A stretch of DNA of 64,000 nt from Deltaproteobacteria bacterium (GCA_016875395.1 VGRF01000009.1:62001-126000), one strand, 5' to 3'; shown: positions 37,557 to 47,398, counted from the first letter of the stretch. The notes: generated by a model from the sequence alone, not told the origin. Translations and numbers: made by a program.

Positions 37557-37665
37557 TCGGTCGCCTCCGCGTGGGAAGCGCACGCTAGATCGCGGGCGCG
37601 CAGCTCTGCACGCTCACACGCCCTCGGCGAGCGTGAGCGTCACCTCGCGGGTCGCTGAGCTCGTG

Positions 37666-39177
37666 TCACTCGCTTGCCGGAGCTGGCGGCTTCCCGCGCG
37701 CCGAATCGCCCGCGAGCTGCGTCTCGACCTCGGCGAGCAGCTTCCCGAGGTCGTCGTCCGACTCCAAGTGGCTCCACGCGATCAGGCGCTGAAGAATCGG
37801 CCGGGCTTTGGCGGGCTGCTTCGCGGCGACGTAGGCCTGCGCGAGGTGCTGCTGAATCGTCTTCTGCGAGGGCAGCAGCTGGTGCGCGATCTCGAGCGAA
37901 TCCACCGCCTTTTGCGGGTCGCTGTCTTCGAGCAGGTACGTGTACCCGTTCTGATGGAGCGTCTCCGGGTTGTCGGGATTCAGCTTGTAGCTCCGGAAGA
38001 AGTGCCGGCGCGCTTCTGTGATGAATGCCGCTCTCTTCGCAGCTTCCTTTTCTCGCACCGCACGGAACAGGAAGTACTCGCCGTAATCGAGCTCGTGATT
38101 CGCCTCATTCGGCTCGAGCGCGATCGCGCGTTCGTAGCCGCTCACAGCTTCGTCCCAGCGCGATTCGTCACGCGCGATGTCGTCCATCCCGACGAGCGCG
38201 AGCGCGTTGTTCGGGTTCAGCGCGAGGGCAGCGCCGAAGAGTTCGCGCGCGGTCTTGCGCTCGCCGCGAATGAGCGCTGTCAGCGCGATTCCGGCCGTGA
38301 CGGCATCAGGCTCCGCAGGCTTGATCGTCACGTTCGCTGGTGTAAGCGGTGTGTGAAGCGTCGTCGTCCAGTACTGCGCCTTCCTCGCGTAGCTCACGAG
38401 TGTGCGCGCCAGCGCCGACACCTTCAGCCCGAAGGCGCGCTCGAAGGCCTCCGCCGGCGGCGTGCCCGCTTCCGTGAGCTTCAGGTACTCCGTGATATGC
38501 GCCACGCTGTTCGCGCCGGGCCGCCCGATCATCAGGTAGTGGACCAGGAACCACGACTGCGCGTAGAACATGTGCATCCGGTCGCGCCCGAACTCGCGCT
38601 GATTTCGTGACTCGATGATCGCCCGAAACGGGAGCCACGCGGAGTTGTTGAGCGACGACGCGCGCCACTCGAGAGAGTTCCCGTACTCGAAGGACGTGCC
38701 GTCCGGGCTGACGGTCAAAGTCGAGAGCAGCTCTGCGAAGCCATCGTCGAGCCATGGCGGGAAGAGCTGCGCGCCCTGGTTGCGCAGCAAGAAGTGCAGA
38801 TACTCGTGCTTCAGCACTTCGTCGGTCTTCTTGCCTTGTGGGAGGAGCATCGCGTAGTTCGCGCGCATGCCCGGCAAGAACCAGCCCACCGCGCCTTGCT
38901 TGAAGCCGAGCGCGGGCATGGCTTTTGGGAGCACGTAGATCTTCGTCGGGATGCGCTCGTCGAAACGCCGGATGCTGGTGAGGCCGGGTACGACTTCGCG
39001 GAAGTGCTCGAGCGAGACGATCAACTCGCGGGTTTTGTCTTCGTCGAGTGCGCTCTGCACGATGAAGTGCTCGCTGCGCGCCTCGAGCCAAGGGTACTCC
39101 CACAACTCCTTGGCTTCCGCCGCCGCGGCGAGACACAGCGCGAGCCCGACCGACGCAAGCGGTGTTAGGTGACGCAT
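37666..39177 (-). CDS. exported peptidase-like (HExxH) protein with tetratricopeptide repeats
   Basis: A 503-residue protein with signal peptide (LTPLASVGLALCLAAAAEA). Residues about 40-280 resemble DUF1570-type gluzincin-like peptidases with an HEYLH zinc motif (VLKHEYLHFLL) and a downstream WLDDGFAELLS segment supplying the third ligand. Residues about 300-490 are four or more TPR units (for example ALALNPNNALALVGMDD, AIALEPNEANHELDYGE and SYKLNPDNPETLHQNGYTYL). It may be a periplasmic protease or a scaffold. No clear Shine-Dalgarno precedes the ATG at 39177. It is divergent from the PhyH gene. Confidence 0.78.
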   Translation of the reverse strand: MRHLTPLASVGLALCLAAAAEAKELWEYPWLEARSEHFIVQSALDEDKTRELIVSLEHFREVVPGLTSIRRFDERIPTKIYVLPKAMPALGFKQGAVGWFLPGMRANYAMLLPQGKKTDEVLKHEYLHFLLRNQGAQLFPPWLDDGFAELLSTLTVSPDGTSFEYGNSLEWRASSLNNSAWLPFRAIIESRNQREFGRDRMHMFYAQSWFLVHYLMIGRPGANSVAHITEYLKLTEAGTPPAEAFERAFGLKVSALARTLVSYARKAQYWTTTLHTPLTPANVTIKPAEPDAVTAGIALTALIRGERKTARELFGAALALNPNNALALVGMDDIARDESRWDEAVSGYERAIALEPNEANHELDYGEYFLFRAVREKEAAKRAAFITEARRHFFRSYKLNPDNPETLHQNGYTYLLEDSDPQKAVDSLEIAHQLLPSQKTIQQHLAQAYVAAKQPAKARPILQRLIAWSHLESDDDLGKLLAEVETQLAGDSARGKPPAPASE

Positions 39178-39240
39178 ACCGCCAGCATATTCCCACACGC
39201 GCGCCGCGGCAGCGTATCCTCGCGCGCCGAGGAGGCCCGC

Positions 39241-40449
39241 GTGCCGCTCGCAGGCTTTGCGCCGATCGACTTCGCCGCGTTTCACCGCGACGTCCTGCCC
39301 GCGCGGCTCGCGGGCTCCGCCCGCGCGGCGCACGCGGTCGCCGGCTTCGGCAGCCTCGCCCTGCGCACCCGCGATGGCGCCGTGTTCACGTACTCCGCGC
39401 GCGAGAGTGGACTCTGCGCGGTCGCGGGCGACGCGAGCGCCGACACCGTGATCGAGCTCGACGCCGAGGACTGGCAGGGCCTCGTTCACGACTACGAGGC
39501 CGCTGCTGGGCTGCTCTACGCTAACCGCGTGCGCTGTCTGCGCGGCGACGCGCTGAAGTTCGTGCTGTGGGAGCCCGCGCTGCGCAGCCTCTACACGGGC
39601 ATGGAGGTGTTCGACGCGAAAGCGCTCACGCTGCGCGACGAGCGCGGCGCAAAGCTCGACCCGGCGCGGTCGTTCCGCCTGGGCGACGACGCGGGCGCGA
39701 TGCGCCACTTCCTGCGCACGTGCGGGTACCTGCTCGTGCGCGGCGTGTTCACGCAGCGCGAGATCGACGGCTTCCTCGCAGAAGCGCGCGAGCTCGCGAG
39801 CGAGGCGCGGCCCGGCGACAAGCTCTCGTGGTGGTCGAAGGACGCCGCGGGGCGCGAGGTGCTGTGCCGCGTCACGCGCGCCGCCGCGAAGCCGCGCCTC
39901 GCATCGCTGCAACACGACGCGCGCGTGAGCGGCCTCGCAGCGCTCGCGCGCGAAGGGCTCGTCGCGCGCAAGGGCGAAGGCAACGGCGTCACGGTGATCT
40001 TCAAGAACCCCGGCATTCGCGAGGGCCTCTCCGATCTGCCCTGGCACCGCGACTGCGGCATGGGCGGCCACGCGCTGATGTGCCCCGCCGTGATCGTGTC
40101 CACGTACCTGACCCCTGCGAACGCCGACACCGGTGAGCTGCGCTTCCTGCCGGGCTCGCACGTGCGCGCATGCGGCGCGTTCATCGATCCCGCGGAGTCG
40201 GCTTCGCCGCGCGGCGTTTCGTTCGACGCTCGGCCCGGCGACGTGAGCGTTCACTTCGGCGACGTGATGCACGCCGCGCCGCCGCCGCGCCGCAGCGATC
40301 TCGCGGGCTACCGCGTCAGCGCGATCACGGGCTTCGGACCGCCCGAGTTCCGCGCGCACCGCGGCGAGAGCTACAACGCCGCACTTCACCGCCGCGACGA
40401 CGGACAGATCGAGAACTTGCTCGATGTCGCGAAGCAGACGAGCCGCTGA
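39241..40449 (+). CDS. phytanoyl-CoA dioxygenase (PhyH) family protein
   Basis: A 402-residue protein starting at a GTG after GAGGAGGCCCGC. The C-terminal half is a PhyH-type Fe(II)/2-oxoglutarate dioxygenase: the HxD pair in LPWHRDCGMGGH, RFLPGSH, and the distal His in VSVHFGDVMHAAPP with a following Arg in GYRVSAITGF. The N-terminal 140 residues are an SCP2-like domain (VIELDAEDWQGLVHDYEAA), an unusual fusion that may present a lipid substrate. It leads a three-gene operon with a VOC protein and a secreted protein, each spaced by nine or ten bases. Confidence 0.84.
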   Translation: MPLAGFAPIDFAAFHRDVLPARLAGSARAAHAVAGFGSLALRTRDGAVFTYSARESGLCAVAGDASADTVIELDAEDWQGLVHDYEAAAGLLYANRVRCLRGDALKFVLWEPALRSLYTGMEVFDAKALTLRDERGAKLDPARSFRLGDDAGAMRHFLRTCGYLLVRGVFTQREIDGFLAEARELASEARPGDKLSWWSKDAAGREVLCRVTRAAAKPRLASLQHDARVSGLAALAREGLVARKGEGNGVTVIFKNPGIREGLSDLPWHRDCGMGGHALMCPAVIVSTYLTPANADTGELRFLPGSHVRACGAFIDPAESASPRGVSFDARPGDVSVHFGDVMHAAPPPRRSDLAGYRVSAITGFGPPEFRAHRGESYNAALHRRDDGQIENLLDVAKQTSR

Positions 40450-40458
40450 GGAGACGAG

Positions 40459-41055
40459 ATGGCCGACCGCATTCCGCAGACCGCCCGCGAGCGCGGCAAG
40501 ATCGCGCCCGCGAAGGTCGCACACGTCGTGCTGCGCACGAATCAGTACGACGAGATGGTCGCGTGGTGGAAGACGTTCCTCGAGGCCGAGCCGCTGCACG
40601 CGAACCCGTTCATCACGTTCCTCACCTTCGACGAGGAGCACCACCGCCTCGCGATCGCGCGGGGGCCGAATCTCGCGCCCAAGGTCACGAACTCGGTCGG
40701 CGTCGATCACTTCGCGTTCGCGCATGCCAGCGTCGGCGACCTGCTCTCGACCTACGTGCGCCTCGCGGAGCAGGGCATTCGCCCGAGCACGTCGATCCAT
40801 CACGGCATCTCGCTCTCGTTCTACTACCTCGATCACGACCGCAACGAGGTGGAGCTGCAGGTCGACGCGTTCCCGAGCGTGGAGGCGACGAACGCGTACC
40901 TCGCGGACGGCCCCTTCGCGCGCAATCCGATCGGCGTGCTGTTCGACGCCGACGCGCTCGTGAAGCGCTGGCGCGAAGGCGCGAGCGACGCGGAGTTGTT
41001 ACGGCCGCTGGCGGGTGGGCCCCCGGACATGAGCACGGCGTTCGCCGAGCACTGA
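40459..41055 (+). CDS. VOC (glyoxalase/extradiol dioxygenase) family protein
   Basis: A 198-residue vicinal oxygen chelate protein with paired beta-alpha-beta3 units. The metal-site residues fit: His in KVAHVVLRTNQYDEMVAWW, His in VGVDHFAFAHASV and Glu in DHDRNEVELQVD. This resembles single-domain extradiol-type or biphenyl-diol dioxygenase relatives. GAGGAGACGAG precedes the ATG. It sits between the PhyH dioxygenase and a secreted protein in one operon, suggesting ring or lipid oxidation. The reaction is unknown. Confidence 0.83.
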   Translation: MADRIPQTARERGKIAPAKVAHVVLRTNQYDEMVAWWKTFLEAEPLHANPFITFLTFDEEHHRLAIARGPNLAPKVTNSVGVDHFAFAHASVGDLLSTYVRLAEQGIRPSTSIHHGISLSFYYLDHDRNEVELQVDAFPSVEATNAYLADGPFARNPIGVLFDADALVKRWREGASDAELLRPLAGGPPDMSTAFAEH

Positions 41056-41065
41056 GGAGACGAGC

Positions 41066-41623
41066 ATGCGGAGCCTCACGGGCCTTTCGATGGCGCTCGC
41101 GCTCGGGCTCGCGACGCCGGGCGCCGCGCACGAAGGTCACGATGTCGAAGCGGGTGCGGGCATGGAGGCGCCCGCGCCGCCGCCGCACGCGTTCGACCGC
41201 TTGCAGGCGCTCGCGGGCGAGTGGATCGCGGCGGAGGACACGCCGAGCTTCAAGCAGGGTGAGCTCGTCGCGCGCTACACGCTGACGGGCGGCGGCAGCG
41301 CGCTCGTCGACGTGCTCTTCCCAGGCAAGCCGTACGAGATGACGACCGTCTACCACCGCGACGGCGCCGACCTCGCGCTCACGCATTACTGCGCCGGCGG
41401 CAATCAGCCGCGCATGCGCGCGACGGCGCCGGCAGCGGACGCGAGCGTGTTCGAGTTCGCGTTCGACGGCGGCACGAACCTCGACGCGAGCCGCGATTCC
41501 CACATGCACAGCGCGCGCATTCAGCTCGTGAACGCGGACGAGCTGATCGGCGAGTGGCAAGGCTGGAATGGCGGCAAGCCCGACGGGCCGCCGATGCGCT
41601 TTCACTTGTTGCGGAAGAAGTAG
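41066..41623 (+). CDS. secreted DUF1579-like protein
   Basis: A 185-residue exported protein with signal peptide MRSLTGLSMALALGLATPGAAHEG. The mature part resembles lipocalin-like DUF1579/heme-binding relatives: FDRLQALAGEWIAAE, TGGGSALVDVLFPGKPYEMTTVYH, LALTHYCAGGNQPRM, and FEFAFDGGTNLD. GAGGAGACGAGC precedes the ATG. It is the last gene of the PhyH-VOC operon and converges on rarA with seven bases between. Ligand unknown. Confidence 0.75.
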   Translation: MRSLTGLSMALALGLATPGAAHEGHDVEAGAGMEAPAPPPHAFDRLQALAGEWIAAEDTPSFKQGELVARYTLTGGGSALVDVLFPGKPYEMTTVYHRDGADLALTHYCAGGNQPRMRATAPAADASVFEFAFDGGTNLDASRDSHMHSARIQLVNADELIGEWQGWNGGKPDGPPMRFHLLRKK

Positions 41624-41630
41624 AGCGCCC

Positions 41631-43052
41631 TCAGCGCGGTTCGCTCTCGCGCTCGGCCTTTCGCCTCGCACGCAGCGCGTCGAGGCGCGCCTTGATGTCG
41701 CGCTCCGCCCCGAGCTCGGTCGGCTGATAGAACGGATCGCCGCTCACCGCGCTCGGCAGGTTGCGCGCGGCGACGAACGCGTCGGGAGCGTCGTGCGCGT
41801 ACTGGTAGCCGGCGCCGTAGCCCTCGCGCTTCATCAGCGCGCTGACCGCGTTGCGTAGATGCATGGGCACCGGCGCGCTGCCGAACTTCGCGACGGCTTC
41901 GCTCGCGCGTCCGAGCGCGAGGTACGAGGCGTTGCTCTTGGGCGCGCACGCGAGATACGCGGCGCACTGCGCGAGGGGGATGCGCGCCTCGGGCATGCCG
42001 AGGCGGTCGACGGCCTGGAAGCATGCGACGGCCAGCGGCAGCGCGTGGGGATCCGCGTTCGAGACGTCCTCGCTCGCGAAGATCATCATGCGGCGCGCGG
42101 CGAAGAGCGGGTCGTCGCCGGAGTCGAGGATGCGCGCGAGGTAGTAGAGCGCCGCGTCGGGATCGCTCGCGCGCAGGCTCTTGATGAACGCCGATGCGAC
42201 GTTGTAGTGCTCCTCGCGATCGCGGTCGTGCAGCAGCGTGCGCTCGCCGATCGCACGCTTCGCGACATCGAGCGTGAGCGTGGGAGTTGTTACGGCCTCC
42301 GCGTCCGTGCGCGTGCGCAGGAACGCGACGCTCGTCTCGAGCATGCCGAGCGCGCGGCGCGCGTCGCCGTCCGCGGCGTCCGCGATCGCGGCGAGCGCGT
42401 CGGCGTTCGCGGCGACCGTGCCGCCGTAGCCGCGCTCCGCGTCCGCGAGGGCGCGTTCAAGCAGCGCAAGCAGGTCGCTCGCAGCGAGCGAGCGCAGCGT
42501 GAACACGCGGCAGCGCGAGAGCAGCGGGCCGACCACCTCGAACGATGGGTTCTCGGTGGTCGCGCCGATCAGCGTGATCACGCCCGACTCGACGTGGGGG
42601 AGCAGGGCGTCCTGCTGAGCCCGGTTGAAGCGATGGATCTCGTCGAGGAACAGGACGGTGCGCTCGCCGCCGCGCCGCGTGCGCTCCGCCTCGGCGATCA
42701 CCTCGCGCACTTCCTTCACACCCGCGGTCACTGCGGACAGCGCGACGAAGCGCGCCGCGCGGCCGGGTGCCGCCTGCGCGACGAGGCGCGCGAGCGTGGT
42801 CTTGCCGCAGCCGGGCGGGCCCCACAGCAGGAGTGACGGCAGCGTGCCCGCGCCGATCAGCGCGCGCAGCGGCGCGCCGGGCGCGACCAGATGCGGTTGC
42901 CCCGCGATCTCGTCGAGCGCGCGCGGGCGCATGCGCTCCGCGAGCGGCGCGCCGGCGCGCGAGAGCGCGGATGCGCCCGCCAGCGCGGAGCCAGCGGCGC
43001 GCGGTGCGGGCGCGTCGTGCGCGAAGAGGTCGGGCGTGTCGTCGCGCGGCAT
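41631..43052 (-). CDS. rarA: replication-associated recombination protein A (RarA/MgsA AAA+ ATPase)
   Basis: A 473-residue clamp-loader-like AAA+ ATPase acting at stalled replication forks. It has Walker [16 protein letters not shown], Walker [21 protein letters not shown], sensor 1 [13 protein letters not shown], sensor 2 [11 protein letters not shown], and the C-terminal tetramerisation domain with [26 protein letters not shown]. Length and motif order are normal. The gap to nadK contains a GGCCGGGCC-based palindrome. Confidence 0.96.
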   Translation of the reverse strand: MPRDDTPDLFAHDAPAPRAAGSALAGASALSRAGAPLAERMRPRALDEIAGQPHLVAPGAPLRALIGAGTLPSLLLWGPPGCGKTTLARLVAQAAPGRAARFVALSAVTAGVKEVREVIAEAERTRRGGERTVLFLDEIHRFNRAQQDALLPHVESGVITLIGATTENPSFEVVGPLLSRCRVFTLRSLAASDLLALLERALADAERGYGGTVAANADALAAIADAADGDARRALGMLETSVAFLRTRTDAEAVTTPTLTLDVAKRAIGERTLLHDRDREEHYNVASAFIKSLRASDPDAALYYLARILDSGDDPLFAARRMMIFASEDVSNADPHALPLAVACFQAVDRLGMPEARIPLAQCAAYLACAPKSNASYLALGRASEAVAKFGSAPVPMHLRNAVSALMKREGYGAGYQYAHDAPDAFVAARNLPSAVSGDPFYQPTELGAERDIKARLDALRARRKAERESEPR

Positions 43053-43079
43053 CTGGGCACGATACCGGCGCGCGCGGGG

Positions 43080-43139
43080 CGATCATTCCGGCCGGGCCAA
43101 AATGACCGGGCGGACAAAACGGCCCGGCCGAAACGATCG
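43080..43139. repeat. GGCCGGGCC palindromic intergenic element, copy 1
   Basis: A 60-base imperfect inverted repeat with 25-base arms at 43080-43104 and 43115-43139. Each arm has a CGATC end and a GGCCGGGCC or GGCCCGGCC core. It lies in the divergent gap of rarA and nadK, 27 bases from rarA. It shares the stretch CATTCCGGCCGGGCC with the element at 61181-61242. It may be a REP-like mobile palindrome or a binding site. Confidence 0.7.
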
Positions 43140-43189
43140 GCCGCGCGCGCCGCTTGCGGCGCCCGCGCGCTGCGGCCACGCTGCGCAGC

Positions 43190-44050
43190 ATGTCGTCGCT
43201 GCGTTCGCCGGTGCATCGCGTGGGCTTGTGCTCGAAGCCGCGCTCGGCGCCGGCGCAGGCCGCGGCGCGCGAGTTGGCGCAGTGGCTCGCGGCGCGCGGC
43301 GTCGAGGTGATGCTCGCGGACTCGCTCGGCGCGGGCGGGCAGGCGCTCGGCGCTCTCGCGGAGAAGGCGGACCTACTCGTCGTGCTCGGCGGCGACGGCA
43401 CGCTGCTCTCCGTCGCGCGCGAGGTCGGCGCGCGCACAGTGCCGATCCTCGGCGTGAATCTCGGCACGCTCGGATTTCTCGCCGAGTTCGCGCCGAGCGA
43501 AGAGCGCGAGATCCTCGAGCGCGTGCTGCGCGGCGATTACACCACCGTGGAGCGCATGCGCCTCGAGGTGCGCGCGCTGCGCGGCGAGCGCGAGCTGTTC
43601 CGCTCGCACGCGCTCAACGACGCGGTCATCGCGCGCACCGATCTCTCGCGCATGATCGACCTCGAAGTCGCGGCCGATGCGGTGCCGGTCACGCGCTACC
43701 ACGGCGATGGCCTGATCGTCGCGACGCCCACCGGCTCCACCGCCTACACGCTCTCTGCGGGCGGTCCCATCCTGATGCCCGGCGCGCGCGTGTTCGTGCT
43801 CACGCCGATCTGTCCGCACGCGCTCGCGCAGCGGCCGCTCGTGCTGCCGGACTCGACGCACCTGACGATTCGCGTGCATCCGCGCGAAGGCGCCGCGCAC
43901 CTCACGGTCGACGGACAGCTCGGCCTCGCGCTGCACGACGGCGATCGAATCGAGATCGCGGCCTCCTCGCATCCCGCGCACTTCGTCGCGTCGCCGTTCC
44001 GCTCGCGCTTCGACGTGCTGCGCACCAAGCTCGGCTGGGGCGCCGCGTGA
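43190..44050 (+). CDS. nadK: NAD kinase
   Basis: A 286-residue ATP-NAD kinase that makes NADP. The GGDGT signature is in LLVVLGGDGTLLSVARE, followed by ILGVNLGTLGFLAEFAP, the HALNDAVIARTD segment and GDGLIVATPTGSTAYTLSAGGPI. Length and order are standard. The start at 43190 (MSSLRSPVHRVGL) is more likely than one 12 codons upstream. Its stop TGA overlaps the GTG of recN, so the two are coupled. Confidence 0.95.
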   Translation: MSSLRSPVHRVGLCSKPRSAPAQAAARELAQWLAARGVEVMLADSLGAGGQALGALAEKADLLVVLGGDGTLLSVAREVGARTVPILGVNLGTLGFLAEFAPSEEREILERVLRGDYTTVERMRLEVRALRGERELFRSHALNDAVIARTDLSRMIDLEVAADAVPVTRYHGDGLIVATPTGSTAYTLSAGGPILMPGARVFVLTPICPHALAQRPLVLPDSTHLTIRVHPREGAAHLTVDGQLGLALHDGDRIEIAASSHPAHFVASPFRSRFDVLRTKLGWGAA

Positions 44051-45738
44051 TCGAGCGGCTGCGCATCTCGTCGCTCGCGCTGGTGGACGAGCTCGAGATC
44101 GAGCTCGGCGCGGGGCTCAACGTGCTCACGGGCGAGACGGGCGCGGGCAAGTCGATCGTGCTCTCGGCGCTCGCGCTGCTCGCTGGCGCGCGCCCGAAGC
44201 CGGGCAGCGTGCGCGATGGCGCCGAGAACGCCGCGGTCGAGGCGGTGTTCCGCACGAGCTCGCTGCCCGCACTCGCGGCAGCGATCGAAGCGCGCGGACT
44301 CGAAGCCGAGGGCGGCGAGCTGATCGTGCGGCGCACGCTTACGCCGGACGGTCGCAGCCGCGCGTGGGTGGGCGGCGCGCTCGTGCCGATTGGCACGCTC
44401 GCGGAGCTGTTCGGCGAGCAGATCGAGATCTCGAGCCAGCACGCCTCGCAGGCGCTGCTGCGCAGCGAGGCGCAGGGGCTCCTGTTGGACGCGTTCGGCG
44501 AGCTGCAAGAGCTGCGCGCGCAGGTCGAACGCGGCGTGCGCGAGCTGCGCGAGCGCGATGCGGAGATCGCGCGCCTGCAAGCCGAGGCCGACGAGCGCGC
44601 GCGCCGCGCGGACTACCTCGCGTTCCAAGTGCGGGAGATCGACGAGGTGGGGGTCGATCCCGAGAAGGTCGCCGCGCTCGAGCGCGACCACGCGCGGCTC
44701 GTGCACGCCGAGCGCCTGCGCGAAGACGCCGCGCGCGCAGCGGCAGCCCTGACCGGTGACCCCGCGCAGAGCGATGCCGCCGCAGCGGTGGACCTCGCGA
44801 GCGAGGCGGAGCGCGCGATCACGTCGCTCGCGAAGCTCGACGCGACGCTGGCGCCGCTCGCGGAGCGCCTGCTCGCGCTGCGCACGGAAGCGCAGGAGAT
44901 CGCGCGCGAGCTCGAGCACTACGCGTCGGGCATCGACGTCGATCCGGCGCAGCTCGCCGAGACCGAGGAGCGCATTCGCGCGCTCGAGAAGCTGCGGCGC
45001 AAGTACGGGCGCAGCGCGGAGGAGATCGTCGCGCACCGCGAGCGTGCGGCGGCGGAGCTTGCCGCACTCGCGACGAGCGACGACCGCATGCGCAAGCTCG
45101 CGGGCGAGCGAGCGGCAGCGAACACCGCACTCGTGCGCGAAGTCGCGAAGCTGAGCGCCGGGCGCGTGAAGGCCGCGAAATCGCTCGCCGCGGAAGCGCA
45201 GCGCGCGATGCGCGAGCTCGCGCTGCCGGCTGCGCGCTTCGAGGTGCAGCTCGCGCCGGTCGCGGAAGGCTTCGGCGCGAGCGGCGCGGAGACGACCGAG
45301 TTCCTGTTCAGCGCGAACGCCGGTGAAGCGCTGCGCCCGCTGCGCGCGGTCGCCTCCGGCGGCGAGCTTTCGCGCGTGTTCCTCGCGCTGAAGAACACGC
45401 TGCGGCGCGCGGGCGCGGGCATGGTGCTCGTGTTCGACGAGGTCGACGCTGGCGTGGGCGGCGCGGTCGCCGAGCGCGTGGGTGCAACGCTCGGCTCGCT
45501 CGCCGAGCACCATCAGGTCCTCTGCATCACGCACTTGCCGCAGATCGCGGCACACGCGGCCGCGCACTTTGCGGTGCGCAAGCGCGAGGTGAAGGGGCGC
45601 ACGGTCACCGAGGTCGTGCGCCTCGGTGCAGCGGAGCGCGTCGACGAAGTCTCGCGCATGGCGGGCGGCGAGAAGGTCACGGACGCAACGCGCAAGCACG
45701 CGCGGGCGCTGCTCCAGAGCGCGCGGCCGCCCCGCTAG
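44047..45738 (+). CDS. recN: DNA repair protein RecN
   Basis: A 563-residue SMC-like ATPase for double-strand break repair. Walker A is in VLTGETGAGKSIVLSALALL near the N-terminus. A long coiled coil spans about residues 150-350. The C-terminal lobe has the signature AVASGGELSRVFLALK and Walker B MVLVFDEVDAGVGG, then CITHLPQIAAHA. The start is the GTG at 44047 (IERLRISSLALVDELEIELG), overlapping the nadK stop. Confidence 0.96.
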   Translation: MIERLRISSLALVDELEIELGAGLNVLTGETGAGKSIVLSALALLAGARPKPGSVRDGAENAAVEAVFRTSSLPALAAAIEARGLEAEGGELIVRRTLTPDGRSRAWVGGALVPIGTLAELFGEQIEISSQHASQALLRSEAQGLLLDAFGELQELRAQVERGVRELRERDAEIARLQAEADERARRADYLAFQVREIDEVGVDPEKVAALERDHARLVHAERLREDAARAAAALTGDPAQSDAAAAVDLASEAERAITSLAKLDATLAPLAERLLALRTEAQEIARELEHYASGIDVDPAQLAETEERIRALEKLRRKYGRSAEEIVAHRERAAAELAALATSDDRMRKLAGERAAANTALVREVAKLSAGRVKAAKSLAAEAQRAMRELALPAARFEVQLAPVAEGFGASGAETTEFLFSANAGEALRPLRAVASGGELSRVFLALKNTLRRAGAGMVLVFDEVDAGVGGAVAERVGATLGSLAEHHQVLCITHLPQIAAHAAAHFAVRKREVKGRTVTEVVRLGAAERVDEVSRMAGGEKVTDATRKHARALLQSARPPR

Positions 45739-45796
45739 CGCGCCCATCCTTATGGGCCCCCTGCCGCCGATGCATTGAGGCGAAGCGGGGGAAGTC

Positions 45797-46147
45797 ATGG
45801 CAGGCGAGGCGACCGTCAAGCCGTCCGCGCCGGTGCCGTCGGGCGCCGCGATCGAAGTGCTGCGCGGCTTCTATGAAGGGCTCGAGCTGCCGATCGATCG
45901 CGACTGGTTCGTGATCGGCCGCGGCCGCGGGGCCGACGCGGTGCTCGCCGAAGCCACGATCAGCCGGGCGCACGCCGCGATCGGCTTCGACACGGCACAG
46001 GGCTTCTTCGTCCAGGACCTCGGCAGCACGAACGGCACGCTGCTCAACGGCGAGAAGCAGAAGCACAGCGTGCTGCAGAGCGGGGATCAGATTCAGATCG
46101 GGAAGTTGTTACTGCGCGTGACGCTCCCGGCGCAGGTGGCGCGATGA
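45797..46147 (+). CDS. FHA domain protein
   Basis: A 116-residue stand-alone forkhead-associated domain. Phosphothreonine-binding loops are visible: VIGRGRGADAVLAEATISRAHAAI (GR and SRxH) and DLGSTNGTLLNG (the second loop, NG). It starts after GGGGGAAGTC at 45797. Its stop overlaps the ATG of the M23 peptidase gene by ATGA, so it may tie a Ser/Thr kinase signal to cell-wall remodelling (inference). Confidence 0.88.
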   Translation: MAGEATVKPSAPVPSGAAIEVLRGFYEGLELPIDRDWFVIGRGRGADAVLAEATISRAHAAIGFDTAQGFFVQDLGSTNGTLLNGEKQKHSVLQSGDQIQIGKLLLRVTLPAQVAR

Positions 46148-47115
46148 GCGACAAGCGCGACCTCACGCTGCTCGTGATGGCGGGAGAAACCGCGCCGGTG
46201 CGGCGGCTGCGCGTCAAGCGCGCGTGGTTCAAGCAGGCGGCGATCGCGGGCGGTCTGCTCGTCGTCGCGCTCGGCGGTGTGGGCATCGACTACGTGCGGC
46301 TGCGCCGCGATGCGATCGACGTGGAAGAGATGCGCGCGGACACGACGCGCCGGCGCGAGGAGCTCGACGCGCTGAAGGCGGAGATCGGCGGGCTCTCGCA
46401 GCAGTTCGAGGGGATGCGCGAGCTCGAGCGCAAGGTTCGCGTGATCGCGAATCTGCCCGACGCCGTGCAGGAGGCGCGCGTTCCGAGCGACGCCGGGCAG
46501 GGCGGCGCGGAGGACACCGACGGCGCGAACGACGCGGAGCCCGCGATCGACGCGCAGCCCTCCAGCGCGGAGCATCACGAGGACTCGAGCGCGGCTGCGA
46601 GCCCCGAAGCGGAGCTCCGCGCTGCGCTGGATCGCATCGAGACGCGCGCGCGCAGGCTGAGCACGCTCTTCCCCGAGCAGCGCGCGAGCCTGGAAGCGCT
46701 CGTCGCGGGGCTCGAAGATCGCCGCGAGCAGCTCGCCGCGACGCCGTCGATCTGGCCGACGAACGGATACGTCACCTCGGGCTACGGCTTCCGCACCTCG
46801 CCGTTCACGGGCCGCAAGCAGTTCCACGCGGGCATCGACATCGCGGCCGACTACGGCACGCGCATCATCTCCCCGGCGAGCGGTCGCGTCGTGTTCGCCG
46901 GCCGCCGCGGCGCCTTCGGGCGCGTGGTCGAGATCGATCACGGCTTCGGGGTGCGCACGATCTACGGTCACACCGAGGACATCTACGTGCGCGTCGGCGA
47001 GCGCGTCGAGCGCGGCACGAGGATCGCGAGCGTCGGCAGCACGGGGCCGCACCTTCATTATCAGGTGAAGGCGCAGGGGAAGACCGTGAATCCGAGCGAC
47101 TACATCTTCGAGTAG
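46144..47115 (+). CDS. membrane-anchored M23 (LytM/peptidoglycan endopeptidase) family protein
   Basis: A 323-residue protein. It has a short cytosolic N-terminus, one membrane helix (QAAIAGGLLVVALGGVGID), a coiled coil at about 58-105, an acidic linker, and an M23 domain at about 200-320. Zinc and catalytic residues are in FHAGIDIAADYGT (His, Asp) and GPHLHYQV (HxH). All metal ligands are kept, so it could cut peptidoglycan cross-links itself, unlike EnvC-type degenerate activators. Coupled by ATGA to the FHA gene. Confidence 0.9.
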   Translation: MSDKRDLTLLVMAGETAPVRRLRVKRAWFKQAAIAGGLLVVALGGVGIDYVRLRRDAIDVEEMRADTTRRREELDALKAEIGGLSQQFEGMRELERKVRVIANLPDAVQEARVPSDAGQGGAEDTDGANDAEPAIDAQPSSAEHHEDSSAAASPEAELRAALDRIETRARRLSTLFPEQRASLEALVAGLEDRREQLAATPSIWPTNGYVTSGYGFRTSPFTGRKQFHAGIDIAADYGTRIISPASGRVVFAGRRGAFGRVVEIDHGFGVRTIYGHTEDIYVRVGERVERGTRIASVGSTGPHLHYQVKAQGKTVNPSDYIFE

Positions 47116-47398
47116 GGCGGGGCGGGTCGGCTTAGTCGCGGCATTGAGCCCGCGCCTTTTCTCCTTGTTTACTTCGCAAAGCGCTCCGAGGACTCCGCGC
47201 TTTGCTGCGCGCTTCGCTTGCGGCCTCGGCCGACCAGCTTGGGTGGAGCGTTCGACGGCTTGCTCGTGTAGGGCACGGTGGCGCTTCGGGTCGGTTTGGC
47301 GGCTGGAAGTCGTTGCGGGTGGCTCAACTTCGCGGCGAGTTGCTCCGTTATGGTCCGCGGTCTCTACCCCCGACCCGGACTGAAGGACGCAGCGCGCG

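Noticed and set aside
39178-40836. Upstream extension of the TPR-peptidase frame on the minus strand
   Set aside because: It overlaps the PhyH and VOC genes antisense. A clear signal peptide starts at 39177.
47116-47398. A SecM-like secretion-monitor ORF before secA
   Set aside because: Short open frames exist but none has a ribosome-binding site plus signal peptide and arrest-like C-terminus.
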